Positions 29,487-40,009 of a stretch of DNA of 64,000 bases are shown in pieces. Every line of letters starts with the position of its first letter. Position 1 is the stretch's first letter. The stretch spans positions 9,388,501-9,452,500 of the forward strand of contig NC_069662.1 of NCBI RefSeq assembly GCF_027244095.1. Reading direction: 5' to 3'. Position numbers and translations under genes: made by a program. The DNA is from Hemicordylus capensis. Its lineage: Eukaryota > Chordata > Lepidosauria > Squamata > Cordylidae. The notes beneath the pieces were generated by a model, which saw nothing but the letters and a program-made list of their open reading frames with translations, did not search any database and had not been told where the DNA came from.

Positions 29487-30218
29487 ATGGCTTTGTTGGT
29501 GCCCCCTGAAGATCTGCAGATGAATGGAGACTTGGAACAAGCATGGCCGCTTTTCAAGCAACGGTTCCTGCTCTACTTGAAAGCGACAGGCGCCGCCGAA
29601 TGGCCAAGCGAGCAAAAGGTGGCTCTGTTCCTGACCATCGCTGGGTCGGAGGCCCTGCACGTCTACAACACCTTCCAGATGGACCCCGAGGACGGAGAAG
29701 ACTTTGAGGCCGTACTGGCCCGCTTCGAAAGCCACTGCATGCCCCGCCGGAACGAAACGTACGAACGATTCCTCTTCCGGATGCGCCTTCAGGAGCTGCA
29801 CGAATCGCTTGAGGATTTCGCCGCCGACCTGCAGTGCAAGAGCCGTTTCTGCAACTTCGGAGCCCAGCGGGAGTCCTTGGTGAGGGACCAGATTGTGCTG
29901 GGGTGCCGAAGTGACCACACCAGACAGCAGCTGCTGCAGCAGGACGGGCTGAGCCTGGAGGGTGCTCTGCAGATCTGCCGTCTGGACGAGGCGAAAGAGA
30001 AGAAGAAGGCCCAGAAGGCCAAGGGTCTCTGGAGGCCGCAGGAACTGACGGCCGTCAAGAAGCAAACACAATTCCAGGTTGGAAACGTCAAGGAGAGCAA
30101 GGGCCAGGTCTCACGACGGAAGGTGCAGCGTGTCCGGAATATGGGCAACCCAGTGGAATATTGGCAGCAACAGAGTGACAACTGCCATAGGAAGGAGTCA
30201 TTGCAAACGTATGTCTGA
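29487..30218 (+). CDS. Ty3/Gypsy-type Gag-only open frame, candidate domesticated gag
   Basis: Single open frame of 243 residues in a locally GC-rich stretch. The ATG has A at -3 and G at +4, a strong vertebrate start context. The first 170 residues look like a retrotransposon Gag capsid domain of the kind found in Ty3/Gypsy elements: W20, F23 and F27 in a WPLFKQRFLLYL block, an AGSEAL block at 52-57, YNTF at 60-63, PRRNETYERF at 86-95, FAADL at 111-115 and LVRDQIVLG at 131-139. A strongly basic Lys/Arg-rich tail follows (about 168-215). A poly(A) signal lies 352 bases after the stop. As a fossil: the gag part looks whole, with no break visible, and I see no pol or LTR in the window. In living elements Gag builds the particle; host-adopted Gags (the ARC, PNMA and RTL groups) serve other roles. 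Which applies here is not known. Confidence 0.8.
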   Translation: MALLVPPEDLQMNGDLEQAWPLFKQRFLLYLKATGAAEWPSEQKVALFLTIAGSEALHVYNTFQMDPEDGEDFEAVLARFESHCMPRRNETYERFLFRMRLQELHESLEDFAADLQCKSRFCNFGAQRESLVRDQIVLGCRSDHTRQQLLQQDGLSLEGALQICRLDEAKEKKKAQKAKGLWRPQELTAVKKQTQFQVGNVKESKGQVSRRKVQRVRNMGNPVEYWQQQSDNCHRKESLQTYV

Positions 30219-31616
30219 TCTGGACTAGAAGAGGTGGGAATTAGAGACTGCATGGAATGCTGAAGAAGGCCCCTCCAACTCGACAACTTCCGCTCCCGCC
30301 ATCTTGAATCGGACCAATGGGCCCATGATTGGAACCTCCCTGTCTGTCGATATCTCTGGGTACCTATGTGTCATTATGAATGAATAGACAAGAGAAGCTC
30401 TTGAAGCTCCAAAAGAAGATGGCCATATCTTTTAGAGCTTGAGGGAAACCATAATTGTGGTTCAGTTAATAGAGGACTGGGTTTTAATGCCATAGATTTA
30501 TTGTGCAGCCTTGGGAAGTTCATGAACTCTTAGCTTTCATTCTCCATCTGTGCATCTGTTTAAAAAAAGAATAAAAGTTGGAAAATATCGCAAAGAGCTT
30601 TTTGTGAGGGCGAGCTAAGCAGCACATCTAAAATTACAAAGACTTTTGCAGATGTAATGCACTTGTTCCGGAGTTTCCAATGTTGGGTCCCCAGATGGAT
30701 GGTGGCAGTTGTAGTCGGACAAACATCTGGGTACCCAAGTTTTCAGAATCCTTGCTCTAGATAAATTTCCATCAGCCAAGAATGAATATTCAGTTAGAAT
30801 TTTCTAACTGAAAGAAATGAAAATGTCCACTGCCAAAGACTGAACTCGCAAAATTCGCCCAACTCTGCTCAGTGCATATGGAAGACGACAATTTCATGGA
30901 TGACTGTTTAACCCTGCTGTTTAACTCATGGTGTGTGTGTGTGTGTAGGATGAATCTCTATTTTTGTACCATTGTTAAATGTTTTAATTTTTATTTATTT
31001 TATTTGTCTAAATTATTCTGAGGTTTTGGTCCTAACCGACCATTTATTTATTAAAAATAATAAAATTTACTATATTCTCCTATCATGGTTTACTCCTGTA
31101 TTTTATCTGTGTTTTGTCTACCCAATATTATAATTGGCTGTTCATATTGATGATGAAGAAAAAGAAGAAGAAGATGATGACAAATTATACATAAAAAGAA
31201 AATGCCTTGACAATGAAGGGAATAAACCAAACTAGATAAAAATAATATCCAGTAAATGAAACAATATAAAACAACAACATAATCTAATAATAGGATTATA
31301 AAACAAGTTTGTGCATTTAGAAGTTAAGTAGTTAAAATTAAGAAATGGTGGCCAAATTGTAATAAATGTATTCTATCTTTGCCTCCCCCCTCCCTCTTTC
31401 ACACAGACATAATTTCTTAGTTTGACTATAAGATCAAAGTGCCACATTTTCCCGCACCTCTCACCATTCAGTGAGGAAGTCAGAAAAGTCTCCAATATTT
31501 TGCTTGAAGCATCTATGCTGCTACAAGCATTTACTGTAGGCACCTCATTCTATGACATCAAAACAAATTGTACAATTGGTATGATTTAAAAGAAAGAATA
31601 AGAGGTCTAACAGAAT
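30219..31616. other. 3' side of the Gag-like gene, then AT-rich unique sequence
   Basis: A MIR-like stretch at about 30485-30615 (CAGCCTTGGGAAGTTCATGA, CATCTGTGCATCTG) and a hAT fragment at about 30672-30762 (GGGTCCCCAGATGG) are recognisable. The remainder is AT-rich with no frame. Confidence 0.4.
30570..30575 (+). terminator. Candidate poly(A) signal for the Gag-like gene
   Basis: AATAAA 352 bases after the stop codon, followed about 25 bases later by the GT-rich CTTTTTGTGAGGG. It lies in a MIR-like stretch, so it may have been supplied by that SINE. Confidence 0.5.
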
Positions 31617-31892
31617 GCTAACTTGGCAAATCCCTGCTAACTTGGCAACTTGGCACCTTTTAATGTGGTGATTCTCTTCATTTAGCAAGGGGAGAGTAAC
31701 TGGCCCTCTCCACCCCCAGCACAGCATCCCTCCAGTGACTCTTGCTGGTGTCTATTTCATGTTTCTTTTTAGATTGTGAGCCCTTCGGGGACAGGGACCC
31801 ATCTTATTTATTTTTTGTTTCTCTGTGTTAACCGCCCTGAGCCACTTTTGGAAGGGCGGTATAGAAATCAAAGAAATAAATAATAAATAAAT
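31617..31892 (+). mobile_element. Family C element, second tail subtype
   Basis: Carries CTAACTTGGCAA twice at its start, then the full body to ACCGCCCTGAGCCAC and GGGCGGTATAGAAATC with an AATAAAT tail. Confidence 0.8.
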
Positions 31893-31904
31893 CAGATGTT
31901 TGTC

Positions 31905-31949
31905 CCCTGCTAATTGAGCAAAGAGGCACCTTTTAAAAGTGGCGGTCTG
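31905..31949 (+). mobile_element. Family C, 5' fragment
   Basis: CCCCTGCTAATTGAGCAAAG then AAAAGTGGCGGTC, directly behind the previous copy. The two are probably separate insertions. Confidence 0.6.
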
Positions 31950-32053
31950 GGAGCTGGAATCATGACACCCATGCACCACAGTCTCAATCCTGATTGCCTG
32001 TTGCAGTGGTTATTTAAGTTTAAAAAAAAAATTAGAAGGGTGAAAGACACACA

Positions 32054-32111
<58 letters not shown>

Positions 32112-32311
32112 CCACATAATGTATTAACATAATGTATCATCTGGCCCATGCTAGTGGCATACATCATGCAGCTGTGAAATCCAAATGTTAACTATATGCT
32201 TTGTGAAGAAGCACTTTCTTCTGTCTATCCACATTTGCTCACACACAGAGGCAGACTGCATACACACATCTGCATTCAAGCATCTCTACACGGCTATCCA
32301 TAGGACACATA
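31950..32311. other. Unique stretch containing a CA array
   Basis: About 26 CA units at 32057-32110. No gene seen. Confidence 0.6.
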
Positions 32312-32388
32312 GGAAGGAACACAGGAAGCTGCCTTGTATTGACTCGGACCATTGGTCCATCTAGCTCAGTACTGTCTATACCAGGGAT
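32312..32388 (-). mobile_element. 5S/Ala composite SINE, tail only
   Basis: GGAACACAGGAAGCTGCC to CTCAGTACTGTCTATAC, where a hAT miniature element begins. Confidence 0.7.
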
Positions 32389-32740
32389 TCTCAGCGTTGG
32401 GTCATAAGAACAGCCCTGCTGGATCAGGCCCAAGGCCCATCTAGTCCAGCATCCTGTTTCTCACAGTGGCCCACCAGATGCTGCTGGAAGCCACAGGCAG
32501 GAGTTGAGGGCGTGCCCTCTCTCCTTCCATTACTCCCCTGCAACTGGTTCTTAGAGCCATCCTGCCTTTTGAGACTGGAGGTGGCCCACAGCCCTCCGAC
32601 TAGTAGCCATTGGTGGACCTCTCCTCCATGAAGTTATCCAAACCCCTATTAAAGGTTGTTGGCTATCACCATGTCCTGTGGCAGAGAGTTCCACAAGTGG
32701 AACTGGAACTGGGTCCCCAGATGTTATTCCAGCTCACTAC
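32389..32740. mobile_element. hAT miniature element remnant split by family F
   Basis: CAGGGATTCTCAGCGTTGGGTC before and TGGGTCCCCAGATG after the family F copy are one element. TGGGTC is present on both sides as the duplication made by the F insertion. The right end is lost. Confidence 0.6.
32403..32708 (+). repeat. Family F copy nested in a hAT element
   Basis: Runs from CATAAGAACAGCCCTG to GTGGCAGAGAGTTCCAC, with 6-base TGGGTC flanks that suggest target-primed or similar insertion. Confidence 0.7.
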
Positions 32741-33562
32741 CACAAGCTCAGCTCTGACACAGTTAAATCTGGTTTGGGATCAGGAGGGCAGAAGGGAGGC
32801 TGAGCATAGAGCTGAGCATGTGCTTGAAATGTTCACGGAACACGGCCCTGAGAACGTTGATGGCTGGGAATCTGGAAGAGATGGCTTGCTTAGGCCATCC
32901 AAGTGGCATGAAAAGATTGTGCCTGGAGTCACAAAGGCAGCATGATAAGTGATTGCAAGTTGAGTAGGCAGGATGTTAAAGCACATGCCTTCAAGATGGC
33001 CTTCTGGCCCCGGGGAGCTGGATTGGCACCAAGGATGTCCTGACGTGTGGGAGGCCATACATATCATTAGGAGATTCCTAGTCATCCAAGGCCTGGCTGG
33101 TAATTAGCTCCAGGGAGGTGGAAGAGGGATGCTCCCGTGGGAAAGAGGAGAACTGGAAGCTGCCATTCCAGGTTCTGCCTTTTGGTTCCAAGAGCAGGAT
33201 GAAGTCAGGCTGGATTGACATATCTTCCGAGGAAGGTGGAAGTGGACAAGGACATACCTTCACCGCCTGAGGTGGTGAAGTAGAATGTAGCACATCAGAT
33301 TGTGGGTGAGATGCCACCTGTTTTTGTGCTTCTCCATGCAAAACACAGCAAGAGAGCAGTGCTAAACCCCTCCTTTCTTCTTGCACAGGAGTATGTGTCT
33401 TTCATGAAATATGGGGAACACAAAAACATTGACTTCCCCACCATACTACCACCTCACAATCTGACCACCTCACTTTGCTGCATTTTACTGCACGTGCAGC
33501 CCAGGTCTAAGACAGAGCATAATGCTAGGTTGATTTTTCTATAGCTAATGCTCTACACACTT
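32741..33562. other. Unique stretch, no gene seen
   Basis: Short frames on both strands with no recognised product. Confidence 0.4.
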
Positions 33563-33780
33563 ACTGATTGATTGATTAAGTGCCGTCAAGTTAGTGTCGA
33601 CTCTCAGCGACCACATAGATAGATTCTCTCCAGGATGGTCTGTCTTCAGCTTGACCTTTCAGGTCTCACAGTGGTGCATTCATTGCTGTTGTAATCAAGT
33701 CCATCCACCTTGCTGCTGGTCATCTTCTTCTCTTTCCTTCAACTTTTCCCAGTTTTATGAACTTACTACCTTTAGTTATA
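33563..33780. repeat. Dispersed repeat with a block shared with SINE family H
   Basis: AAGTGCCGTCAAG..GTGTCGACTCTC..GCGACCACA closely resembles the 3' block of family H, but then continues differently (CTCCAGGATGGTCTGTCTTC, CTTGCTGCTGGTCATCTTC). It probably shares a partner LINE tail. Confidence 0.55.
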
Positions 33781-33784
33781 CACT

Positions 33785-34002
33785 TACGAAAGGTAACGTG
33801 TGCCATCAAGTCAATTTCGACTTCTGGCGCCAACAGAGCCATGTGGTTTTCTTTGGTAGAATACAGGAGGGGTTTACCATTGCCTCCTCCTGCGCAGTAT
33901 GAGATGATGCCTTTCAGCCCTTCCTATATCGCTGCTGCCCGATATAGTATGAGTGGGGATTCAAACCGGCAACCTTCTGCTTGTTAGTCAAGCATTTCCC
34001 CC
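33785..34002 (-). mobile_element. tRNA-derived SINE family H
   Basis: Minus-strand copy. The B-box-like part is visible as GGGGATTCAAACCGGCAACC on the plus strand. It lies directly beside the repeat above, with which it shares the GTGTGCCATCAAGTCAATTT block. Confidence 0.7.
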
Positions 34003-34086
34003 CGGGAGTAAATCCAACTAAACACCAAAACCTAACACCAATTCCCTATTCCATGTTCCTCTGTTTTACACTCTGTGTAAAACTAA

Positions 34087-34087
34087 T

Positions 34088-34147
<60 letters not shown>
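34087..34147. repeat. CTAT tetranucleotide array
   Basis: About 15 perfect units abutting a LINE tail, in the same arrangement as at 20737. Confidence 0.95.
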
Positions 34148-34285
34148 ATTGTACACCGCCCCAAACTTTCATCTCTGGGCGGTTAACAATAGCATAAAAC
34201 AAGTTTAAAACATATACAAAAACTAAAAACAATTTAACAATTTAAAAATAAACCAGAAATTAAAACCTAAAAATTTAGGAAGCTG
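34148..34285 (-). mobile_element. LINE 3' tail bearing the CTAT array
   Basis: TACACCGCCCCAAACTTTC, GGGCGGTTAACAATAGC and ATAAAACAAG match 20813-20985. Confidence 0.7.
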
Positions 34286-35561
34286 ATGTCATCTCAAGAT
34301 GTCATCTCAAGAATTAGGAAGCTAATGGCATCTCAAGATCTCTGGCATCTCACCCTCCCCCCCCCCGCCCCGTTCCCCTTTGCAGGAAGGAGAAGAGGTG
34401 GGAGAACATCTTGCTGCCTCGCTGGAGCCCCAGTAATCTGCTTCCTGAGGTGACTGCCTCACCTCGCCTCATGGAAGAGCCGCCCTGGAAAGTCCCATGC
34501 ACAGAGATGGTATTGTATAACTAAATGACATACATACATAGGACCAGGCTGTAAGTCTTCTGCTATTTTATATGTTAGGCTAGTGCACTCCATGTGCGAT
34601 GGTGCACTTCTAGAAGATAGCAGTAGACGAGTTGAGAGGCCATTTTCACAAGTGAGATTTACATCAGTTTGTAGTTCCTGTGATGGATTGTGATTTTTTT
34701 AAAATGTGATTTTTATGGAGTTTTACTTGTATGGAGTTTTATTTTTGTAAACTGCCTTGGGATGTCTTATGAATGGCGGTATAAACAAACAAACAAATGC
34801 ATTTGTAGCTGACTTTAAAAATGGCTACTGCAAATTTCTCTAACACCAGAGTAACAAGCTTCGCAAATGATGCATGACCCATTGGTTATGTCTGAGTGAG
34901 CTTGCAGAATTGCTAGGATTCTCGCCTGAGCATCAGCTGCAAAAAATGACCTTCCCTTGAAGCAACTTTGAAGGCTGCCACGTGCTTCTCCCTCCCTTTG
35001 GGGGCTGCCCTAATGAATCACACCACTTGGCGGTGGCTATTTTGGAAGTGTGTCACCCAACATGTGTCTGCTGCAGTTCACAACCCTCTTAAGCAGTGGT
35101 TAATTTCTGCATTCAGGGCTTTGATCCTAAACACACTTATTAAGTCATAAGCCCCACTGGACACAATGGGATTGACTATATGTGTTGTGAGTAAACACAT
35201 ATAGGATTACACTGTAATCAAAAAGACCAGGGCTTTAGCGTTACTAGGGAAGCCATGTCCTCTAATCCCCAGTGTATGCATACTAATTTTTAAAAAACCT
35301 CTACCTCACCTTATAATTGAAGAAAAAAGAAATCAAGACAACTTATGAACAGAATCTAATAATCAAACAACCTTATATTATACACATATTAAACAACAAC
35401 CTTATATAATTATATATTTTAATTAAAAATACGAATTCCCCCAGTGACAAAAACAGAATAAAGTAAATGACTACTACATTGCTTTCTGCAATGGGTAATA
35501 ATGAGGAGATTCAGTGATTCTCCTTAAAAAAAAAAAAATCATTGCCAGCATGTCCCTCTCT
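34286..35561. other. Mostly unique stretch with one L2-type tail
   Basis: An L2-like tail lies at about 34690-34800 (GTAAACTGCCTTGGGATG, CGGTATAAACAAACAAAC). A short exact repeat, GATGTCATCTCAAG, occurs twice near 34286-34315. No gene. Confidence 0.45.
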
Positions 35562-35645
35562 ACATAGGAAGCTGCCGTATACCGAGTCAGACCATTGGAC
35601 CATCTAGCTCAGTATCATCTGCATGGACTGGATGCAGCTCTCTAA
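35562..35645 (-). mobile_element. 5S/Ala composite SINE, tail only
   Basis: TACATAGGAAGCTGCCG to GATGCAGCTCTC. Confidence 0.65.
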
Positions 35646-35764
35646 AACTGGTTCCCAACCAGTTTCCCCTCTAACAGGGATTCCCTGTTGTCTGACCACG
35701 GCTGTATGGCCTCATTTGGGTGGGAGACCACGCCCCCGTGTCTGACATTGGGACCTGTGCATTT

Positions 35765-35960
35765 GCCAACCTCCCTACGCTGCTGATTTAGAAGCATCTT
35801 TCTTCTGAGGCTGGAGGTGACCTGTAGCCACCAGACTAGTAGCCACATTGATAGCGCTGTCCTCCGTGAATTTGTCTAAGCCCGTTAAGCCTTCCAAGCT
35901 GGTGGCCATCACCACATCCTGTGGCAGAGTTATGGTTGTGTTGTTTTGTCTTAAATTTCT
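35765..35960 (+). repeat. Family F fragment, diverged
   Basis: TTTAGAAGCATC..TGAGGCTGGAGGTGACC..ACTAGTAGCCA..CATCCTGTGGCAGAG in family order. Confidence 0.6.
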
Positions 35961-36076
35961 GCAAGCATACAGGAATGTAACACGAACACGTAGAATTCTA
36001 AATTTTACATATAAACAAAGTAAACATCAAAACTCTTTTACAAAAAATCTCCGCAAAACTATTATACAGTCATATA

Positions 36077-36303
36077 TATGGATCAGTGGGGAAATGTTTG
36101 ACTAACATGCAGAAGGTTGCCGGTTTGAATCCCCGCTGGTACTGTATTGGGCAGCAACAATATAGGAAGATGCCGAAAGGCATCATCTCATACTGTGCGG
36201 GAGGAGGCAATGGTAAACCCCTCCTGTGTTCTACCAAAGAAAACCACAGGGCTCTGTCGGCTCCAGGAGGTGAAATCGACTTGATGGAACACTTTACCTT
36301 TTT
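36077..36303 (+). mobile_element. tRNA-derived SINE family H, plus strand
   Basis: GATCAGTGGGGAAATG, then the B-box GCCGGTTTGAATCCCC, and the body to CGACTTGATGGAACACTTTA. It shows the tRNA-like head in direct reading. Confidence 0.75.
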
Positions 36304-36423
36304 AGGCAAAGTCCATAAAAATGTAGTTATTAATTCAGCTTTTTGCCCAAAAGCTTTTTTTAAAAGTTCAGAGCATATACAGCTGTGACCATACTTGCAT
36401 TATTGACAAATTTCCCCTATCTT

Positions 36424-36486
36424 AGTCTCTAATCGCTTTGGGTGCCTTTGTCAAGGCAGAAAGGCGGTATAAAAATGTAACAAATA

Positions 36487-36515
<29 letters not shown>
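36424..36515 (+). mobile_element. LINE 3' tail with AAAT array
   Basis: ATCGCTTTGGGTGCC, AAAGGCGGTATAAAAATG and about eight AAAT units. Confidence 0.6.
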
Positions 36516-36517
<2 letters not shown>

Positions 36518-37115
36518 CAACATGGTTTATTTTCTTCTTGCCAAATTCCTGCCACCACGGTCTGTTTGGCAGCTAAAGTAATGAAAGAATCAGCAAATCT
36601 GGCATGTTTCCACTGGAGCTCTCTGATGTCATATTCCAAAACCTGCTTCCAGAGTTCTGGAAATTGAATTAGAAAATTAAAATTAAGAATTCTGGTGGAA
36701 ATTCAGTCCACACATTAAAACTGAACCCCCATGCCTCCATACAGTCTGAAACCATTTCTGAGCATACACAGAATGCATTTTCCTCCTCAGGGCATCACAT
36801 CTGGTTTGAAGTTTGAGTTACACCTCTTGTTATGAGCTGAGCACTGGAGATATTACAATATTGTAATGCTACTGAGGTAGTGCACATTTTGTGGGGCTGT
36901 GATTTGTCAGCTGGGAATAGTAGTGTTTACCACCAGTATGCTGTCAGGCAGCTCACAGGAAGATGTTGATATGTGGTTCTCTGGTTTACGAATCAACCCT
37001 CCCTGGCCTAAGCACATTATGTGTAAACTGCTTGACATTAAAACATTAAAGCAGGAAGTAGCTCTTTGAGCTTTATAGAAGAGATTTAAAGCACCTTTAA
37101 ATGGCAGTTATTATT
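36516..37115. other. Unique stretch, no gene seen
   Basis: No recognised element. Confidence 0.4.
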
Positions 37116-37590
37116 TTTTCTTGTTTACACAGTCAGACAGGTGTTATTGACCGGTTTGTTTTATCCAGACATCAAGTCCTTCCCAAGGACCTGGGATGGC
37201 TGAATTTTATCATGAATATTCTTGCTGTTGTTATTATAGATATCGTTGCAGAATATAGGCTGTTCCCAGTAAAGTTGCTATTTGTAATTGGCTGATGGTG
37301 ATTTCTGTGGCCCCTATGGTGTTGAGGTGCTCTTCAAGGTCTTTTGGAACTGCACCCAGGGCGCCAATGACCACTGGGATTATTTTGGTCTTCTTCTGCC
37401 ACAGTCTTTCAATTTCAATTTTTAGATATTTGTATTTTGTTATTTTTTCTATTTCTTTTTCTTCTATTCTGCTATCACCTGGTATTGCTATGTCGATTAG
37501 TTTGACTTGTTTTTCTTTCTTCTCAACTACAGTTATATCTGGTGTATTATGTGGCAGATGTTTGTCTGTTGTTGTTGATGATGATATTTC
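37116..37590 (-). mobile_element. LINE with restriction-like endonuclease domain (R4/Dong-like), 3' end
   Basis: The minus strand is open from about 37590 to a TAA at 37234-37236, about 118 codons. It encodes HNTPDITVVEKK, then KLIDIAIPGDSRI, EKITKYKYLKIEIERLW, IIPVVIGALGAVPKDLEEHL and LGTAYILQRYL. PD followed after 12 residues by D, and the DIAIP block, are the signature of the REL endonuclease at the C-terminus of R2/R4/Dong-type LINEs. A 3' untranslated part of about 120 bases ends near 37116. The copy is 5'-truncated and starts directly against another copy of the same 3' unit at 37588. Confidence 0.75.
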
Positions 37591-37690
37591 TTGTTTACAC
37601 AGTCAGACAGGTGTTATTGGCTGATTTGTTTTATCCAGACATTGAGTCCTTCCCAAGGGCCTGGGATGGCTGAATTTTATTATCAATGTT
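37588..37690 (-). repeat. Short 3' unit of the REL-type LINE
   Basis: About 100 bases from CTTGTTTACACAGTCAGACA to GGGATGGCTGAATTTTAT, equal to the 3' unit of the LINE to its left. The copy at 39820 breaks at the same base. Confidence 0.7.
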
Positions 37691-37707
37691 GTTGTTGGTT
37701 TTGTTGT

Positions 37708-37970
37708 TGTTATTATTATTTATTCAGTTTCTATACCACCCTTCCAAAAATGGCTCAGGGTGGTCTACACAGAGAAATAATAAATAAATAAGATGGATCC
37801 CTGTCCCCAAAGGGCTCACAATCTAAAATGAAACACAAGATAGACACCAGCAACACTCACTGGAGGTATTATGCTGGGGGTGGATAGGGCCAGTTTCTCT
37901 TCTCCTGCTAAATAAAGAGAATCACCACTTTAAAAGAAGGTGCCTCTTTGCCAAGTGAGCAGGGGTTTGA
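37708..37970 (-). mobile_element. Family C element
   Basis: ATT-repeat tail, TATACCACCCTTCC, GCTCACAATCTAAAATG, and the 5' end at AGTGAGCAGGGGTTTG. Confidence 0.8.
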
Positions 37971-38308
37971 TTAACTTGCATGCACCGGCCTTTTAGAAGG
38001 GCTTTATCTCTATTTAAAGCACTTGAACGCTCATGCGAATTTATTTCTAGTTCTTTGGGAACTAGAGTGGAGGCAGAGAACACTAGTGGGTTAGGATGGA
38101 GGAAGTGGAAGATTAGGGGAACTAGAAGCCAGGATGCTATTCCCAACCACAACACGGGAAGCAGTCCTGGAAAGGCAGAAATCTTCATCTAGACTTCCAG
38201 ATATGAAGAGAGCATTGTACGGGTATATGCTGGTGTGCAGCCGCCAGAGACATAAGTCCAAAGCTTTTTGTAGTTGTATAACAGCACAATCAGTTGTATT
38301 AGTAATAC
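37971..38308. other. Unique stretch, no gene seen
   Basis: Short frames only. Confidence 0.35.
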
Positions 38309-38417
38309 CAGAGGAGCTTTTACCCCTGGACTTTGGGGCTGAATTAATTAATTTGCTGGGGGGGGGGCTCCAAAGGCCTTTAGGTCCAGGCTCCAACGTT
38401 ACCTAGGTGTACCTCCG
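38309..38417 (-). mobile_element. hAT miniature element, family M, internally deleted
   Basis: CAGAGGAGCTTTTACCCCTG to GTTACCTAGGTGTACCTCCG, the inverse of 42872-43067. The flanks AGTAATAC and GGTAATGC match at 6 of 8, both differences being transitions. Confidence 0.65.
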
Positions 38418-38419
38418 GG

Positions 38420-38580
38420 TAATGCCACATAGCCTACTGTATTCTCATGCTGTTTTTGAGTATGTTATGCGTTATTGTTTTGGTATGTTGCTGTAAACCT
38501 CTTAGAGGGGTTGCATGTGGACAAAAAAGCAGGGTAGACATTCTCAAAATAAAATAAAATAAAATAAAATAAAATAAATG
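38420..38580 (+). mobile_element. LINE 3' tail with AAAAT array
   Basis: TGCTGTAAACCTCTTAGAGG, CAGGGTAGACATTCTC, then about six AAAAT units. Confidence 0.55.
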
Positions 38581-39486
38581 TAGTCCTTCATATATAGTGT
38601 TTTTGCCCCGGCCAGATTTGAATTTGTATGCACATTAAGTCAACCTAAGGAGTAATGAAACATTTTTTCATTCTTATTATGGTGCCTTGAGTGCATTACC
38701 CCATAAATCTCACCTGGCGGCCCCTGGAAATTAAAACACCTCTCTTCAATTTTAAATTCTGGGGAAATTACTGGTGCATCTACACAGCCTGGTGACTTTC
38801 AGGAGGAGCCGCCAGAGGCAAGGATGCAGCCCGAGTCGCCTTCTGACTGCAGCTGAGGCTGTTCCAGGAACTCAGTCTTGGTGTCCAGCCAAGAGAGGAC
38901 AGACAAATTAGCATCTGAGGCGGGGAAGGGGCCAGCTGGCGTACCCCTCCTCCAGATGGCGGCTCTGCAGAGCATCCCTTCCCCTCCTGCCACTAGCCAA
39001 TTTAATTAAGGCAAGAGGAGTAATGATGGTCATTAGCATCATCGCCCAGAATCAGCGGCTGCTTTGGCAGCTTGGCCGGCCAACCACGTGCGTGCTTCTG
39101 ACCCCTAGTGGACACAAGCTGCAGGTCTCCCAGGCGTTGTTTGTTTCACACAGGGCTTCTTTTTTCCCTTAGATGTTTTGAGTGCCTGCTTCAAAATGGA
39201 AACTATGAACTCGGCAAATGAGCCTTTGCAAACACATGCCCCATATGCACACACACAAAGCTGTGATTGTCTGCATCTCTTTGTATATAAGGGGTGTGTG
39301 TGTGTGTGTGTGTGTGTGTTTAAGGGACCGAGAAGGGCAAAGGAGCACCCTAAACATGTTGAAAGGAACTTTGGGAAAAGCTGCTTCTTCCCAATGTGGT
39401 AGGCACTCTGCTCATGCTCTGAAGCCCTCAGCCTGAGAGACCAGAGGAAGGTTGCAACTCTAAACAAAAATTCACACAGTGTGTGA
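38581..39486. other. Unique stretch, one possible conserved block
   Basis: About 38990-39075 reads like a conserved non-coding block, with CAATTTAATTAAGG (homeodomain-type TAATTA core), GTAATGATGGTCATTAGC and CAGAATCAGCGGCTGC. A GT array lies at 39293-39320. No exon found. Confidence 0.35.
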
Positions 39487-39487
39487 G

Positions 39488-39626
39488 ACAGGGGTTCCCA
39501 ACCTGTGTTCCTCCAGATGTTGGACCACAACATCTGATGGGACGATAACTCCCATCACCCCCAGTTTGGGATGGTGGGAGTTGTAGTTCAGCAACATCTG
39601 GGGAACCACAGGTTGGAAACCCCGGG
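39488..39626. mobile_element. Palindromic hAT miniature element
   Basis: CAGGGGTTCCCAACCTGTG and the inverse CACAGGTTGGAAACCCCG, with TCCAGATGTTGGACCACAAC facing GTTGTAGTTCAGCAACATCT. No clear target duplication. Confidence 0.7.
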
Positions 39627-39819
39627 TAGAAGAGATTGACCAGGAGAAGCACTCAAATATTTTGCTTTGTGTGCTATGTCCTTATACCTTTCATTGCTGT
39701 GACATGGATTGCATCTCTTTTTCACACTCTGGATAAAACATTTTAATGATTACTGCTGGGTCCCTCAGTTTGGTAAACAACCGCTCATGTTAAATGTTGT
39801 GATTCTTTTCTCTCTCTTG

Positions 39820-39943
39820 GTTACACAGTCAGACAGGTGTTACTGACTGGTTTGTTTTATCCAGACATCGAGTCCTTCCCAAGGACCTGGGATGGCTGAA
39901 TTTTATTCTTATTCTTATTATTTATTTATTTATTTATTTATTT
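39820..39943 (-). repeat. Short 3' unit of the REL-type LINE, with TTAT array
   Basis: GTTACACAGTCAGACAGG to GGGATGGCTGAATTTTAT, then TTATTC and TTAT repeats. Same internal breakpoint as 37588-37690. Confidence 0.7.
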
Positions 39944-40009
39944 TTGTTTCTCTTCTGATGGTTTTCTAATTTGGCACACAAGATCTTCTGATGAAGCCCT
40001 CCTCCAGAT

